Source: Candidatus Bathyarchaeota archaeon
Lineage (GTDB): Archaea; Thermoproteota; Bathyarchaeia; Bathyarchaeales; UBA233
Length of the DNA: 9,410 nt
Direction: 5' to 3'
NCBI GenBank assembly: GCA_029907045.1
Contig: JARYMR010000054.1
Coordinates: 1-9,410, forward strand
Shown here piece after piece: positions 1 to 6,418 of the stretch. Made by a program: the position numbers and the translations under genes. Below the pieces are notes generated by a model. The model was given only the letters and a program-made list of their open reading frames with translations. It was not told where the DNA came from and made no database searches. Within the stretch, counting starts at the first letter, position 1. Each line of letters starts with the position of its first letter.

Positions 1-389
1 ATTTGTTGAAGACAATAAAAATGAAGGTGACTAAAACTTTCATGTTCATAACTCACGATATCGCTGTTTCCAGTGAACTGGCAGATAATGTAGCGGTGAT
101 GTACGCAGGTCAAATAGTCGAATTGGCTAGCGCAGAAAATTTTTACAAGGTACCGCTGCACCCTTACTCTGTTAAACTAATGGCAAGCGTTCCCACTTTA
201 AGAACAAATAAAAAGCTGGAGTTTATTCCTGGAGCACCGCCAAGCTTAATAGACCCACCGAAAGGTTGCAGGTTTGCTGCGAGATGCCCGCAAAAATTTG
301 AAAAATGCATGGAAGAACCGCCTCTCTTTTTGGTAGACAATGATTCCTACGTGAAATGTTGGCTGTACGAATCAAAAGGAAGGAAGTGA
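1..389 (+). CDS. dppD: Dipeptide/oligopeptide ABC transporter ATP-binding protein, DppD/OppD type (C-terminal part, 5' end cut by window)
   Basis: This is the C-terminal part of the first ATPase of a Dpp/Opp peptide importer, which hydrolyses ATP at the cytoplasmic face of the permease. The reading frame is open to the window edge, so the true start and the Walker A, signature and Walker B motifs lie upstream; the TTG at base 3 is not a real start. Visible are the switch-histidine motif FITHD followed by the usual AVMYAGQIVE segment. The family's C-terminal peptide-transporter extension follows, with GAPPSLIDPPKGCRF and four cysteines (GCRF, RCP, KCM, KCW) within about 31 residues. This cysteine set is typical of DppD/OppD; I recall an iron-sulfur cluster being reported there in a bacterial homologue, but I cannot verify that here. 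The stop codon abuts the ATG of the next gene, so the two are clearly cotranscribed. Substrate class (peptide or other solute) cannot be read from the ATPase. Confidence 0.93.
   Translation, partial: LLKTIKMKVTKTFMFITHDIAVSSELADNVAVMYAGQIVELASAENFYKVPLHPYSVKLMASVPTLRTNKKLEFIPGAPPSLIDPPKGCRFAARCPQKFEKCMEEPPLFLVDNDSYVKCWLYESKGRK
378..389 (+). promoter_or_regulatory. Ribosome binding site for dppF
   Basis: A purine-rich GGAAGGAAGTGA tract ends directly before the dppF ATG and contains the dppD stop codon. It supports translation starting at 390 and coupling to the upstream gene. Confidence 0.5.
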
Positions 390-1367
390 ATGAGCGAACA
401 AAATCTCCTTTCGGTAAGGGAACTTCGTAAATGGTTCGAGTTAAGAAAGGGACTTTTTGGAAAAGCAGGCTACGTGAAAGCTGTTGATGGAGTGAGCTTC
501 GACTTAAACAAAGGAGACGCAATCTCACTAGTTGGAGAAAGTGGCAGCGGAAAAACAACCCTTGGCAAAACTATCCTACGCTTATACAAGCCTACCAGTG
601 GTCAGATATTATTTGAAGGAAAAGATATCACTAACCTCAAACCAAAACAGTTAATGTCATACAGAGAAGAAACAGGTTTAGTTCAACAAGATCCATATGG
701 TGCACTACCACCTTTCATGAGTATCCAACGCATACTCGAAGAACCCTTGGCAATTCACAAGATAGGCAGTTCTGAAAGAACCGAAAAAGTTTATAAAGCG
801 TTAGAAGAAGTTAGGCTTACACCAATCGAAGATTTTGTAAACAAGTATCCTCACATGTTAAGCGGCGGACAACAACAAAGACTCGTAATTGCACGTGCCA
901 TGATACTTAACCCAAAGTTCATAGTTGCTGATGAACCAGTCTCAATGTTAGACGCTTCGGTAAGAATAGAGATTCTAACTCTGCTAAAAGAGTTACAGAG
1001 AAAACATGGGCTGGGCGTAATTTACATAACCCATGATCTTTCCACAACAAGGTACTTTTCAGAATGGATTTATATAATGTATGCAGGCAAAATTGTGGAA
1101 AAAGCCCCAACAAAAACCTTACTTAAAAACCCCGTTCACCCATACTCAAGAGCGCTTCTCAACATAATTCCAGATCCCGACGCAGAAAACCGATTCAAAC
1201 TAAAAGAGGTGCCGCCTGGTGAACCACCCAGCCTAGTTAATCCGCCTGAGGGATGTCGATTTCACCCCAGATGTTTAAATGTAAAAAATGGAATATGCAA
1301 CAAAAAAGAGCCTGAAGAAATAGAGATTGAAAAAGACCATTTTGTGAGATGTTGGCGGTATGCCTAG
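390..1367 (+). CDS. dppF: Dipeptide/oligopeptide ABC transporter ATP-binding protein, DppF/OppF type
   Basis: This is the second nucleotide-binding subunit of the same importer and pairs with the upstream ATPase to power solute uptake. All ABC motifs are present in order in 325 residues: Walker A GESGSGKT (49–56), Q-loop QQDPYGALPP (99–108), signature LSGGQQQR (157–164), Walker B ending IVADEP (E182), D-loop near MLD (186–188) and switch histidine THD (214–216). The C-terminal oligopeptide-transporter extension follows with PPGEPPSLVNPPEGCRF and four cysteines (C289, C295, C303, C321), matching the upstream partner. Its length is normal for the family. The ATG directly follows the dppD stop. 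The 3' end overlaps the next small gene by eight bases. The permease and binding-protein genes would be expected upstream of the window. The ligand is unknown. Confidence 0.95.
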   Translation: MSEQNLLSVRELRKWFELRKGLFGKAGYVKAVDGVSFDLNKGDAISLVGESGSGKTTLGKTILRLYKPTSGQILFEGKDITNLKPKQLMSYREETGLVQQDPYGALPPFMSIQRILEEPLAIHKIGSSERTEKVYKALEEVRLTPIEDFVNKYPHMLSGGQQQRLVIARAMILNPKFIVADEPVSMLDASVRIEILTLLKELQRKHGLGVIYITHDLSTTRYFSEWIYIMYAGKIVEKAPTKTLLKNPVHPYSRALLNIIPDPDAENRFKLKEVPPGEPPSLVNPPEGCRFHPRCLNVKNGICNKKEPEEIEIEKDHFVRCWRYA

Positions 1368-1572
1368 ATTAGAAAGAGAAATTTTAGAGATATTAATAGG
1401 CTTACTTTTTATGTTTCTTAGTTTCTTTTTTACATTGCTCACCGTCATCAAGATAATAGAACCTAGTTTCGTCTTGATGTTTACGCTCTATTCTTTGTCG
1501 TTGATTGGTCTCGTAATCGGATTGCATGGTCTCTATAGTTTCATCTTGATACGGCGTTCTTCACAAGGATAA
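1360..1572 (+). CDS. Small two-helix membrane protein of unknown function
   Basis: A 70-residue protein that I do not recognise. Hydrophobic stretches at about residues 11–33 and 37–64 predict two membrane-spanning helices joined by a very short turn (KIIEP). The basic tail LIRRSSQG and the charged head PRLERE flank them. The ATG lies inside the last codons of dppF in another frame (eight-base overlap), a typical sign of translational coupling, so it is probably made with the transporter ATPases. No strong ribosome binding site is visible beyond the coupling. A role as a small accessory subunit of the transporter is possible but is only an inference from position. The hydrophobic composition and operon position argue that it is a real gene rather than a chance frame. 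Confidence 0.6.
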   Translation: MPRLEREILEILIGLLFMFLSFFFTLLTVIKIIEPSFVLMFTLYSLSLIGLVIGLHGLYSFILIRRSSQG

Positions 1573-1590
1573 TAAAACCACAAAAAGTTC

Positions 1591-2817
1591 TTACAAAATT
1601 TGTTTATGCTGAGATTTCCTCTTATATAACGCAAAGGGAAAGGCAATAATTAATGTTGCCAAAATTGCAATAAGAATGTAGAAAAAAATTAAAGTCTCGG
1701 GAGAACCTTGTTTTACTTGGCTTCCAACAAGAGGGTAATTGTCAACATTTTTGTCATCGATAATATATGGCGTATCACCTATTCCATCGCTTCCAGGCTG
1801 GTCTTGGTTTGCACCGCTTTTTTCGTCAACTCCTGCGTAGTTGCTCCAATAGTTTCCACCAGAGGGATAGCCGCTATCCCACCAGTTTGAAGAAGCGTAG
1901 CACTTTGCTTGTTCGTTATTGCCAACGAAACGATTGTGGTATATGGTGTTGTTTGAAGCATACCATGTGATTACACCGTAAATGTTGCTGCTAATATTGT
2001 TATTTCTTATGGTGTTTTCTGTTGTGTCATAGAGTAATCTGAGAGCGTAAAGTGTGCTTTCTATTCTGTTTTCCAATATAGTGTTGTTAGAGGAACTGTG
2101 AAGCCTGATGCCTTGCCAACTGTTTTTTGCCTTACCTATCACAAGGTTTCCGATTACAGCATTGTTTTTGGACCAAGCTAGGTTGATGCTACTTCCGTTG
2201 TCTGTAAAATTGTTTTGAGCCACAACGTTCTCGGCTGACCAATCGAGTATGATGCCGTACTCGCTGATTGAAAGAGCATTATCAAAAATTTGTGTCTTAT
2301 GAGAATAAGCCACATTGACGCCGCACCACAAATTCTCCAAATTATTTTTGGAAACAATGTTTTCTGTCGAGTATTCAATCCACAATCCAAAATCGCTGTT
2401 GGTAACGTTGTTTTCTGTTATAGTGCAGCTTTTTGAGTTGGCAATTTTGATGGCGCAGAAAAATTCAGTTACATGTACTCTTTTTACCACAACATTGCTC
2501 ACATTAGACAAATATATCCCCGTTGAGTTAAGCGTTCTGTCGCCTTGGAGTTTGAAGTTTGATCCATCAATTATTATATTGCTTCTTTGAACCACTATCT
2601 CAGCGTAAATATCATTCGAAAAACTGTAGACTTCACCACTCCGCAAGATTGGAACTGTTGGCGGGTCTATGTTTCCATCTGAAAGAATGAAAATGATTGT
2701 TGCAGCTTTACTAATGCCTACAAACAATCCTAACCCTTGCGGCATAAGAAGAAGTAAAAGTGTGACAACTATTTTTCTCAACAGTTTCATTAATTTTGAA
2801 AATTGATTTTCGAGCAT
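1591..2817 (-). CDS. Membrane-anchored right-handed beta-helix (NosD-like, PbH1-repeat) surface protein
   Basis: A 408-residue extracytoplasmic protein. An N-terminal hydrophobic segment (about residues 15–38, ending GISKAA) acts as a signal or anchor. Residues about 70–300 are successive short repeats of the parallel beta-helix type, rich in N, I, V and S, with recurring phrases such as GIYLSN, SKSCTITENNV, ENVVAQNNF, SSNNTILENR and ASNNTIYHNRF. After this comes the conserved archaeal end block with NWWDSGYPSGGNYWSNY (311–327) and DGIGDTPYIID (344–354), whose acidic residues may bind calcium. A C-terminal helix (about 376–397) followed by a basic KRKSQHK tail predicts anchoring with the beta-helix outside the cell. 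NosD itself helps load copper into nitrous-oxide reductase, but nothing here shows that function; archaeal relatives are numerous surface proteins of unknown or carbohydrate-related role. It converges on the peptide-transporter operon with an 18-base gap. An internal ATG at codon 10 is an alternative start. Confidence 0.8.
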   Translation of the reverse strand: MLENQFSKLMKLLRKIVVTLLLLLMPQGLGLFVGISKAATIIFILSDGNIDPPTVPILRSGEVYSFSNDIYAEIVVQRSNIIIDGSNFKLQGDRTLNSTGIYLSNVSNVVVKRVHVTEFFCAIKIANSKSCTITENNVTNSDFGLWIEYSTENIVSKNNLENLWCGVNVAYSHKTQIFDNALSISEYGIILDWSAENVVAQNNFTDNGSSINLAWSKNNAVIGNLVIGKAKNSWQGIRLHSSSNNTILENRIESTLYALRLLYDTTENTIRNNNISSNIYGVITWYASNNTIYHNRFVGNNEQAKCYASSNWWDSGYPSGGNYWSNYAGVDEKSGANQDQPGSDGIGDTPYIIDDKNVDNYPLVGSQVKQGSPETLIFFYILIAILATLIIAFPFALYKRKSQHKQIL

Positions 2818-2837
2818 TTAGGGTTTATGGAAAATTT

Positions 2838-2850
2838 GAAATTATAATTG
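2838..2850 (-). promoter_or_regulatory. Candidate TATA box for the beta-helix gene
   Basis: On the - strand the 34-base gap after gatE contains CAATTATAATTTC, centred roughly 28 bases before the ATG at 2817. This is the spacing expected for an archaeal promoter giving a leaderless or nearly leaderless transcript, and no ribosome binding site is visible before that ATG. AT-rich gaps produce such matches by chance, so this is tentative. Confidence 0.35.
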
Positions 2851-2851
2851 T

Positions 2852-4747
2852 CTATTGAAGCTTTTTTCTTACTATTTCAACAACTTTTTCTGGTTTAGCC
2901 TTACCTCTTGCTTCTTTCATAACCAAACCTACTATTAAGTTGAAGGCTTCTTTTCCACGTTTTTGGATGGTTTCTTTGTTTGCATTGATAACCTTGTCAA
3001 CGATTTCTTCAATTTCTTCTTTTGAAAGCATTTTTAAGCCAAGGCTGTAAATCGCCTCCTTTAGAGTTTTGCCTTCATGCGTAGCAAGCCACGTGGACAC
3101 GTCTGACAATGCTTCTTTTGCTAGTTCTCCAGAAGCTATGTTTTTAAAAAGTTCTCTAAGCTGAGTTTCTGGAACTTTCTCTATAGGGATTCCTTCTCTT
3201 TTTAATGCTTTCAGAGTTTCTGTTAGGAATGCTGCAACTGTTGTTGGTGAAACTCCAGTTTCTTTTATTATGGTTTCGAATAGTTCAGCGTATTCTGAGT
3301 CGATTATTTGTTTGGCTAGTTTTTGGTTTAATTTGTAATCTTCCATGAGGCGTTTGAGTTTTTGTTCTGGAGGTTCTGGTAGGTTAGCGCTAATCTTTTT
3401 TAGAATTTCTTTTGTTATTTGTGTTGGTGGAATGTCTGTTTCTGGATACATGCGGGCTGCTCCTGGGCGGGGACGCATGTAGTGGGTTGTCCCATCTGGG
3501 TTTGCTGCGCGTGTTTCTTCTGGTACACCTTTTAGGGCTTCTTTTGCTCTTTCTAAAACAGCCTTTAATGCGTCTTTTGCGTTTTCTGGGGTGTCTGCCA
3601 CGAAGACTATGGCATCTGTTTCTTGGGCTTTCGTAGCTTCTGTAAGTTTTTGGATTTCTTCTGCGGTTATTCCGTAGTTTGGGAGTTCGTCTGTGTGGAA
3701 GATTCCGCCTACGCGTCCCCAGAATTTTGCGCGGTCTGCCATTTCTGTTCCAAGGCGGATGTTTGGTATAAGCTCTCTTTTTAGGAAGCCTTTGAATTTT
3801 GATAGTTTTAGTGCGAATACTTTTTGGTTTTTGTTTAGGGCTTTTTGGATTACTTTGCATTTTGTTTGTTTGAAAACTTCTGTTACGTCGAAGATTTCTT
3901 CTTTTAGTTCTTCTTCTTTTGCGCCTATGGCTTTTAGTTCTTGGGTTATTTTTGTTAGGTTTAGTTGGCGTTGGACTTCATATTCCACAACAAGCGGTAA
4001 TAGTTCGAGTTCTTGGACGCCTTTTATTTCTGTTAGGGCTCCGTTTGGGATGGATATGTTTAGGTCTTGGCGTATCGTGCCCAATCCGCGTTTGACTTTT
4101 CCTGTGGCTCTTAGGATTTTTCCTATGGCGAGTGCGACTTCTCCTGCTTCTTTTGGTGTGTTTATGACTGGGGCTGTTGTGATTTCTATTAGTGGTATGC
4201 CTAGGCGGTCTATGCGGTAGCGTATTATGTTGTTTTCTTCTTCGCCCATTTTTCTGGCTGCGTCTTCTTCTAGGCTTATGTGTTGGATTGGAACTGTTTT
4301 GTTGGCGGTTTTTATTTTTCCGTTTAGAGCTATGACGCATGTGCGTTGGAAGCCTGTTGTGTTTGAGCCGTCTATTACTGTTTTGCGCATTACGTGGATT
4401 TCTTCTACTGGTTTTGCGTTTAACATTAGCGCCACTGTTAGGGCGATTTCTACGGCTTCCATGTTTAGCGGGTGGGGTGGTTCTTCGTCCATTTCTACGA
4501 GGCAAGAAGTTTCGCTGTTTGCTTCGTAGAGGATTTTTATTCCTTTTTGGAATTCGAAGTAGGCGGCTGGGTCTATTTGGCCTAGTTCGCTTTGAGTTGG
4601 TCTTAAACGCCTTAGAAAGGTGATTTCTGGTTCTTCTTTAAACAGTTCTGGTTTGCATTGGCAAAAAAGTTTAGCTTTTGTGTCTAGTTGTTGGTGGATT
4701 TCTAAGCCTACTTTTAATCCGACTTTTTCGTAGTCCACTTCAACCAT
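2852..4747 (-). CDS. gatE: Glutamyl-tRNA(Gln) amidotransferase subunit E
   Basis: The tRNA-binding, amide-transferring subunit of the archaeal GatDE enzyme. It phosphorylates the glutamate on misacylated Glu-tRNA(Gln) and transfers ammonia delivered from GatD, giving Gln-tRNA(Gln) for protein synthesis. The 631-residue length fits the family. Visible landmarks are the GatB/GatE catalytic N-terminus with VGLEIHQQLDTKAKLFCQC (13–31, including the paired cysteines), RRLRPTQSELGQIDP (46–60), HISLEEDAARK (156–166), DRLGIPLIEITTAP (180–193) and TEIKGVQELE (239–248). The GatE-specific AspRS-like insertion comes next at about 290–410 (LGTEMADRAKFWGRVGGIFHTDELP), then RPRPGAARMYPETDIPP (425–441), and finally the helical and YqeY-like tail at about 465–631 that recognises tRNA. 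The start is preceded by a GAGAGGG ribosome binding site. It lies 19 bases after gatD in one operon. The coding strand is unusually A+C-rich at third codon positions. Confidence 0.97.
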   Translation of the reverse strand: MVEVDYEKVGLKVGLEIHQQLDTKAKLFCQCKPELFKEEPEITFLRRLRPTQSELGQIDPAAYFEFQKGIKILYEANSETSCLVEMDEEPPHPLNMEAVEIALTVALMLNAKPVEEIHVMRKTVIDGSNTTGFQRTCVIALNGKIKTANKTVPIQHISLEEDAARKMGEEENNIIRYRIDRLGIPLIEITTAPVINTPKEAGEVALAIGKILRATGKVKRGLGTIRQDLNISIPNGALTEIKGVQELELLPLVVEYEVQRQLNLTKITQELKAIGAKEEELKEEIFDVTEVFKQTKCKVIQKALNKNQKVFALKLSKFKGFLKRELIPNIRLGTEMADRAKFWGRVGGIFHTDELPNYGITAEEIQKLTEATKAQETDAIVFVADTPENAKDALKAVLERAKEALKGVPEETRAANPDGTTHYMRPRPGAARMYPETDIPPTQITKEILKKISANLPEPPEQKLKRLMEDYKLNQKLAKQIIDSEYAELFETIIKETGVSPTTVAAFLTETLKALKREGIPIEKVPETQLRELFKNIASGELAKEALSDVSTWLATHEGKTLKEAIYSLGLKMLSKEEIEEIVDKVINANKETIQKRGKEAFNLIVGLVMKEARGKAKPEKVVEIVRKKLQ

Positions 4748-4755
4748 TTTCTAGA

Positions 4756-4766
4756 CCCTCTCCCCT
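4756..4766 (-). promoter_or_regulatory. Ribosome binding site for gatE
   Basis: The - strand reads AGGGGAGAGGG directly after the gatD stop, ending eight bases before the gatE ATG at 4747. It fixes that ATG as the start and indicates independent reinitiation within the gatDE operon. Confidence 0.65.
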
Positions 4767-6095
4767 CTACTGTTCTGGAAGTGTCCGCTGCGAGATTTCG
4801 CCTGCAATGTTTGTTTTTAGCATTTGTTTTGCTTCTTCTGGGTTTTGGGTTTGGGCGAGAATCCACATGAGTTTTACTAGGGCTGTTTCTGGAAGCATAT
4901 CTTCCAATGGGATTACGCCTAATGCGAGTAGGTCGCGTCCTGTGTCGTATACGTTCATGTTTACGCGTCCCCATAGGCATTGGGACGTCATGGCGACTAT
5001 GACTTCTTTTTCTATAGCGTTTTTTATTGGGTTGTAGCATGCTTTGCTTACGTGTCCTAGGCCTGTTCCTTCTAGGATTATGCCCTTATAGCCGTTTTCT
5101 ACGTGCCAGTCTATTATTGCTGGGTTCATGTTTGGGTAGAATTTTATTAGGGCTGCTTTTTCGTTGAAGTTTGGCTTTAGCAAAAGCTTTCTTTTTTTGT
5201 CTCTTGGCGTGTATGTGTCTGTTAGCATGGTTATTTTTTGTTCTTGTACTTGGGCGATTGGTGTTGTGTTTATGCTTTTGAAGGCGTCGCGTCTGCTTGT
5301 GTGGCATTTTCTGACTTTTGTTCCGCGGTGTATGGCTATTGTTGTGTCTGATGGGGTTTCGTGCATGGTTATGGCTACTTCTGCGAATGGGGCGTGGGCG
5401 GCTGTGGTTACGGCTGCCATTAGGTTTGTGGCTGCGTCTGAGCTTGGGCGGTCTGCTGAACGTTGGGAGCCTACGAGGATTATGGGTACGGGTAGGTTTT
5501 GTAGGGCGAAGCTTAGGGCTGCTGCCGTATAGCCCATTGTGTCTGTTCCGTGGGCGATTACTATGCCGTCTGCGCCTTGGTTTATTTGTTTGGCTATGGC
5601 GTTTGCTATTTGTGTCCAGTGAGAAGGCGTTATGTTTTCGCTGAATATGCTGAATAGGATTTGCGCGTCAATGCGGGCTATTTCTGCTAGTTCTGGGACT
5701 ACGCTGTATAGGTCGTTGGCTGTTAAAGCAGGACGCACAGCGCCAGTTCTATAGTCTACTCGGCTTGCGATTGTTCCGCCAGTGCTTATTATGGCGACTT
5801 TTGGCAGTTGGGGATTTTGCAGTGGAAGCGGCGGAGCAGCAAAGGCTGGTTTTGCGCCCTTGCCTATTTTTTCTATTTTTGTTGTGGGCGATAGGCGTAT
5901 GCCTATGTTGTAGCCGCTTTTTATTTTTATGACTATGTGTTTTTCGTCGCCGTATTCAGAACGGGGAATGAGGATTCCTTCGTAGGTTTCTCCGTTTTTT
6001 GTTATGCGAATTAAGTCACCAATTTCCGCATCAGCCCTCTTAATAGCCTCTAAAGCTTCACCCCGATAACCAGAAAACCTTTCTCCTTCACTCAT
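4767..6095 (-). CDS. gatD: Glutamyl-tRNA(Gln) amidotransferase subunit D (asparaginase-like glutaminase)
   Basis: The ammonia-generating subunit of GatDE, an L-asparaginase-type amidase that hydrolyses glutamine and channels ammonia to GatE. The protein is 442 residues. Residues about 24–75 form the GatD-specific N-terminal beta-barrel (IGDLIRITKNGETYEGILIP). A short linker rich in proline and alanine (about 80–98) leads into the asparaginase fold. The catalytic set of the family is visible: STGGTIAS with T108, AHGTDTMGY with T184 and D185, and the lysine of KVRK (K263, by alignment to bacterial asparaginase). VGSQRSADRPSSDAATN (208–224) and EGTGLGH near residue 340 are further family blocks. 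The N-terminal barrel distinguishes it from a metabolic asparaginase, and the adjacent gatE confirms it. The ATG at 6095 has a GGAG at 6106–6109. It is the first gene of the operon, divergent from the restriction-modification cassette. Confidence 0.97.
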   Translation of the reverse strand: MSEGERFSGYRGEALEAIKRADAEIGDLIRITKNGETYEGILIPRSEYGDEKHIVIKIKSGYNIGIRLSPTTKIEKIGKGAKPAFAAPPLPLQNPQLPKVAIISTGGTIASRVDYRTGAVRPALTANDLYSVVPELAEIARIDAQILFSIFSENITPSHWTQIANAIAKQINQGADGIVIAHGTDTMGYTAAALSFALQNLPVPIILVGSQRSADRPSSDAATNLMAAVTTAAHAPFAEVAITMHETPSDTTIAIHRGTKVRKCHTSRRDAFKSINTTPIAQVQEQKITMLTDTYTPRDKKRKLLLKPNFNEKAALIKFYPNMNPAIIDWHVENGYKGIILEGTGLGHVSKACYNPIKNAIEKEVIVAMTSQCLWGRVNMNVYDTGRDLLALGVIPLEDMLPETALVKLMWILAQTQNPEEAKQMLKTNIAGEISQRTLPEQ

Positions 6096-6205
6096 GCTTC
6101 TTATTCTCCAACTTTATTGAAAAGAAAGGCAGTTTCAGTCTTTAACCTTTATCATACATGTTGGAGATGAGTCAATTATTGCTAGAAAACTCAATTTCTT
6201 TTCTA

Positions 6206-6222
6206 CCAAAAAGATTATAAAC
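6206..6222 (+). promoter_or_regulatory. Predicted promoter (BRE plus TATA box) of the restriction-modification cassette
   Basis: The sequence CCAAAAAGATTATAAAC combines an A-rich BRE-like element with a good archaeal TATA box (TTATAAAC, 6215–6222). Transcription would be expected to start about 25 bases downstream, near 6243–6246. That leaves a leader of roughly 15 bases carrying a GGGGAG ribosome binding site (6243–6248) before the ATG at 6260. Confidence 0.5.
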
Positions 6223-6239
6223 AGAATCGGATAAGAATC
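6223..6239 (+). repeat. Tandem AGAATC half-sites, candidate operator
   Basis: AGAATC occurs at 6223–6228 and again at 6234–6239, 11 bases apart, which is one helical turn on the same DNA face. The pair lies between the TATA box and the expected transcription start. Ribbon-helix-helix proteins commonly bind tandem short half-sites in this position, and such a protein is encoded immediately downstream. Six-base matches can occur by chance, so the role is a hypothesis. Confidence 0.3.
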
Positions 6240-6259
6240 TCTGGGGAGTGTTAGAGATA

Positions 6260-6418
6260 ATGCCGAGAAAAGTTCAAGTGACATTTTCTGATGGACAATG
6301 GAAACTTATCGAAAAACTAAAAGGAACAATAGGTGATACAGATTCAGAGATTGTGAGGAACATTGTAATATCCTACTTATCTGAAAAATCTTACATCAAG
6401 GAGGAAGTTCTAAAATGA
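6260..6418 (+). CDS. Ribbon-helix-helix (CopG/MetJ-like) DNA-binding protein, 52 residues
   Basis: A short gene encoding MPRKVQVTFSDGQWKLIEKL and continuing to residue 52 (ending EEVLK). The layout is that of a ribbon-helix-helix repressor: a basic beta-strand with alternating residues (RKVQVTF, 3–9) that would enter the DNA major groove as a dimer, helix A (about 11–22), a turn (GTIGDTD, 22–28), and helix B (SEIVRNIVISYLSEK, 29–43). The TDSEIVRNIV block matches the S-E-x-(I/V)-R pattern of CopG-type proteins. The ATG at 6260 has GGGGAG about 11 bases upstream and a TATA box at 6215. The stop overlaps the next gene as ATGA, so it is translated together with the methyltransferase. Its position at the head of the cassette suggests an autoregulatory control protein; an antitoxin-like role is an alternative, but no toxin-like partner is adjacent. 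Confidence 0.75.
   Translation: MPRKVQVTFSDGQWKLIEKLKGTIGDTDSEIVRNIVISYLSEKSYIKEEVLK
6400..6404 (+). promoter_or_regulatory. Strong ribosome binding site for the methyltransferase
   Basis: AAGGAGGAA inside the end of the ribbon-helix-helix gene provides a near-perfect GGAGG, with ten bases to the ATG at 6415. It decides that start and suggests efficient methyltransferase translation. Confidence 0.75.

Larger units (their letters stand above)
6096..6259. promoter_or_regulatory. Divergent intergenic region between gatD and the cassette
   Basis: This 164-base stretch is the longest non-coding part of the window and must hold promoters for both gatDE (- strand) and the cassette (+ strand). On the - strand, TATGATAAAGG (about 6147–6156) is a weak TATA candidate for gatD, and GGAG at 6106–6109 is a plausible ribosome binding site ten bases before the ATG. 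The cassette promoter is listed separately. I see no RNA gene or mobile-element end in it. Confidence 0.5.

Noticed and set aside
1..5. TTG at base 3 as a start codon for the first ATPase.
   Set aside because: The protein would begin just before the switch histidine and lack all ATP-binding motifs; the gene clearly continues upstream of the window.
1708..2590. Open frames on the + strand and a second - strand frame inside the beta-helix gene.
   Set aside because: They are shadows of the repetitive beta-helix coding sequence, with no ribosome binding site and no protein-like pattern.
2150..2820. Repeated AAC/ATT-rich units in the beta-helix gene as a possible CRISPR or DNA-level repeat array.
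   Set aside because: The repeats are degenerate, in frame and explained by the protein's beta-helix rungs; no conserved repeat with unique spacers is present.
3390..5644. Several long open frames in other frames and on the opposite strand across gatE and gatD, some over 100 codons.
   Set aside because: They are by-products of the strong third-position base bias of gatDE. Their translations are low-complexity (runs of R, K, N, P or of L, F, W) with no recognisable domain, and they overlap two certain genes.
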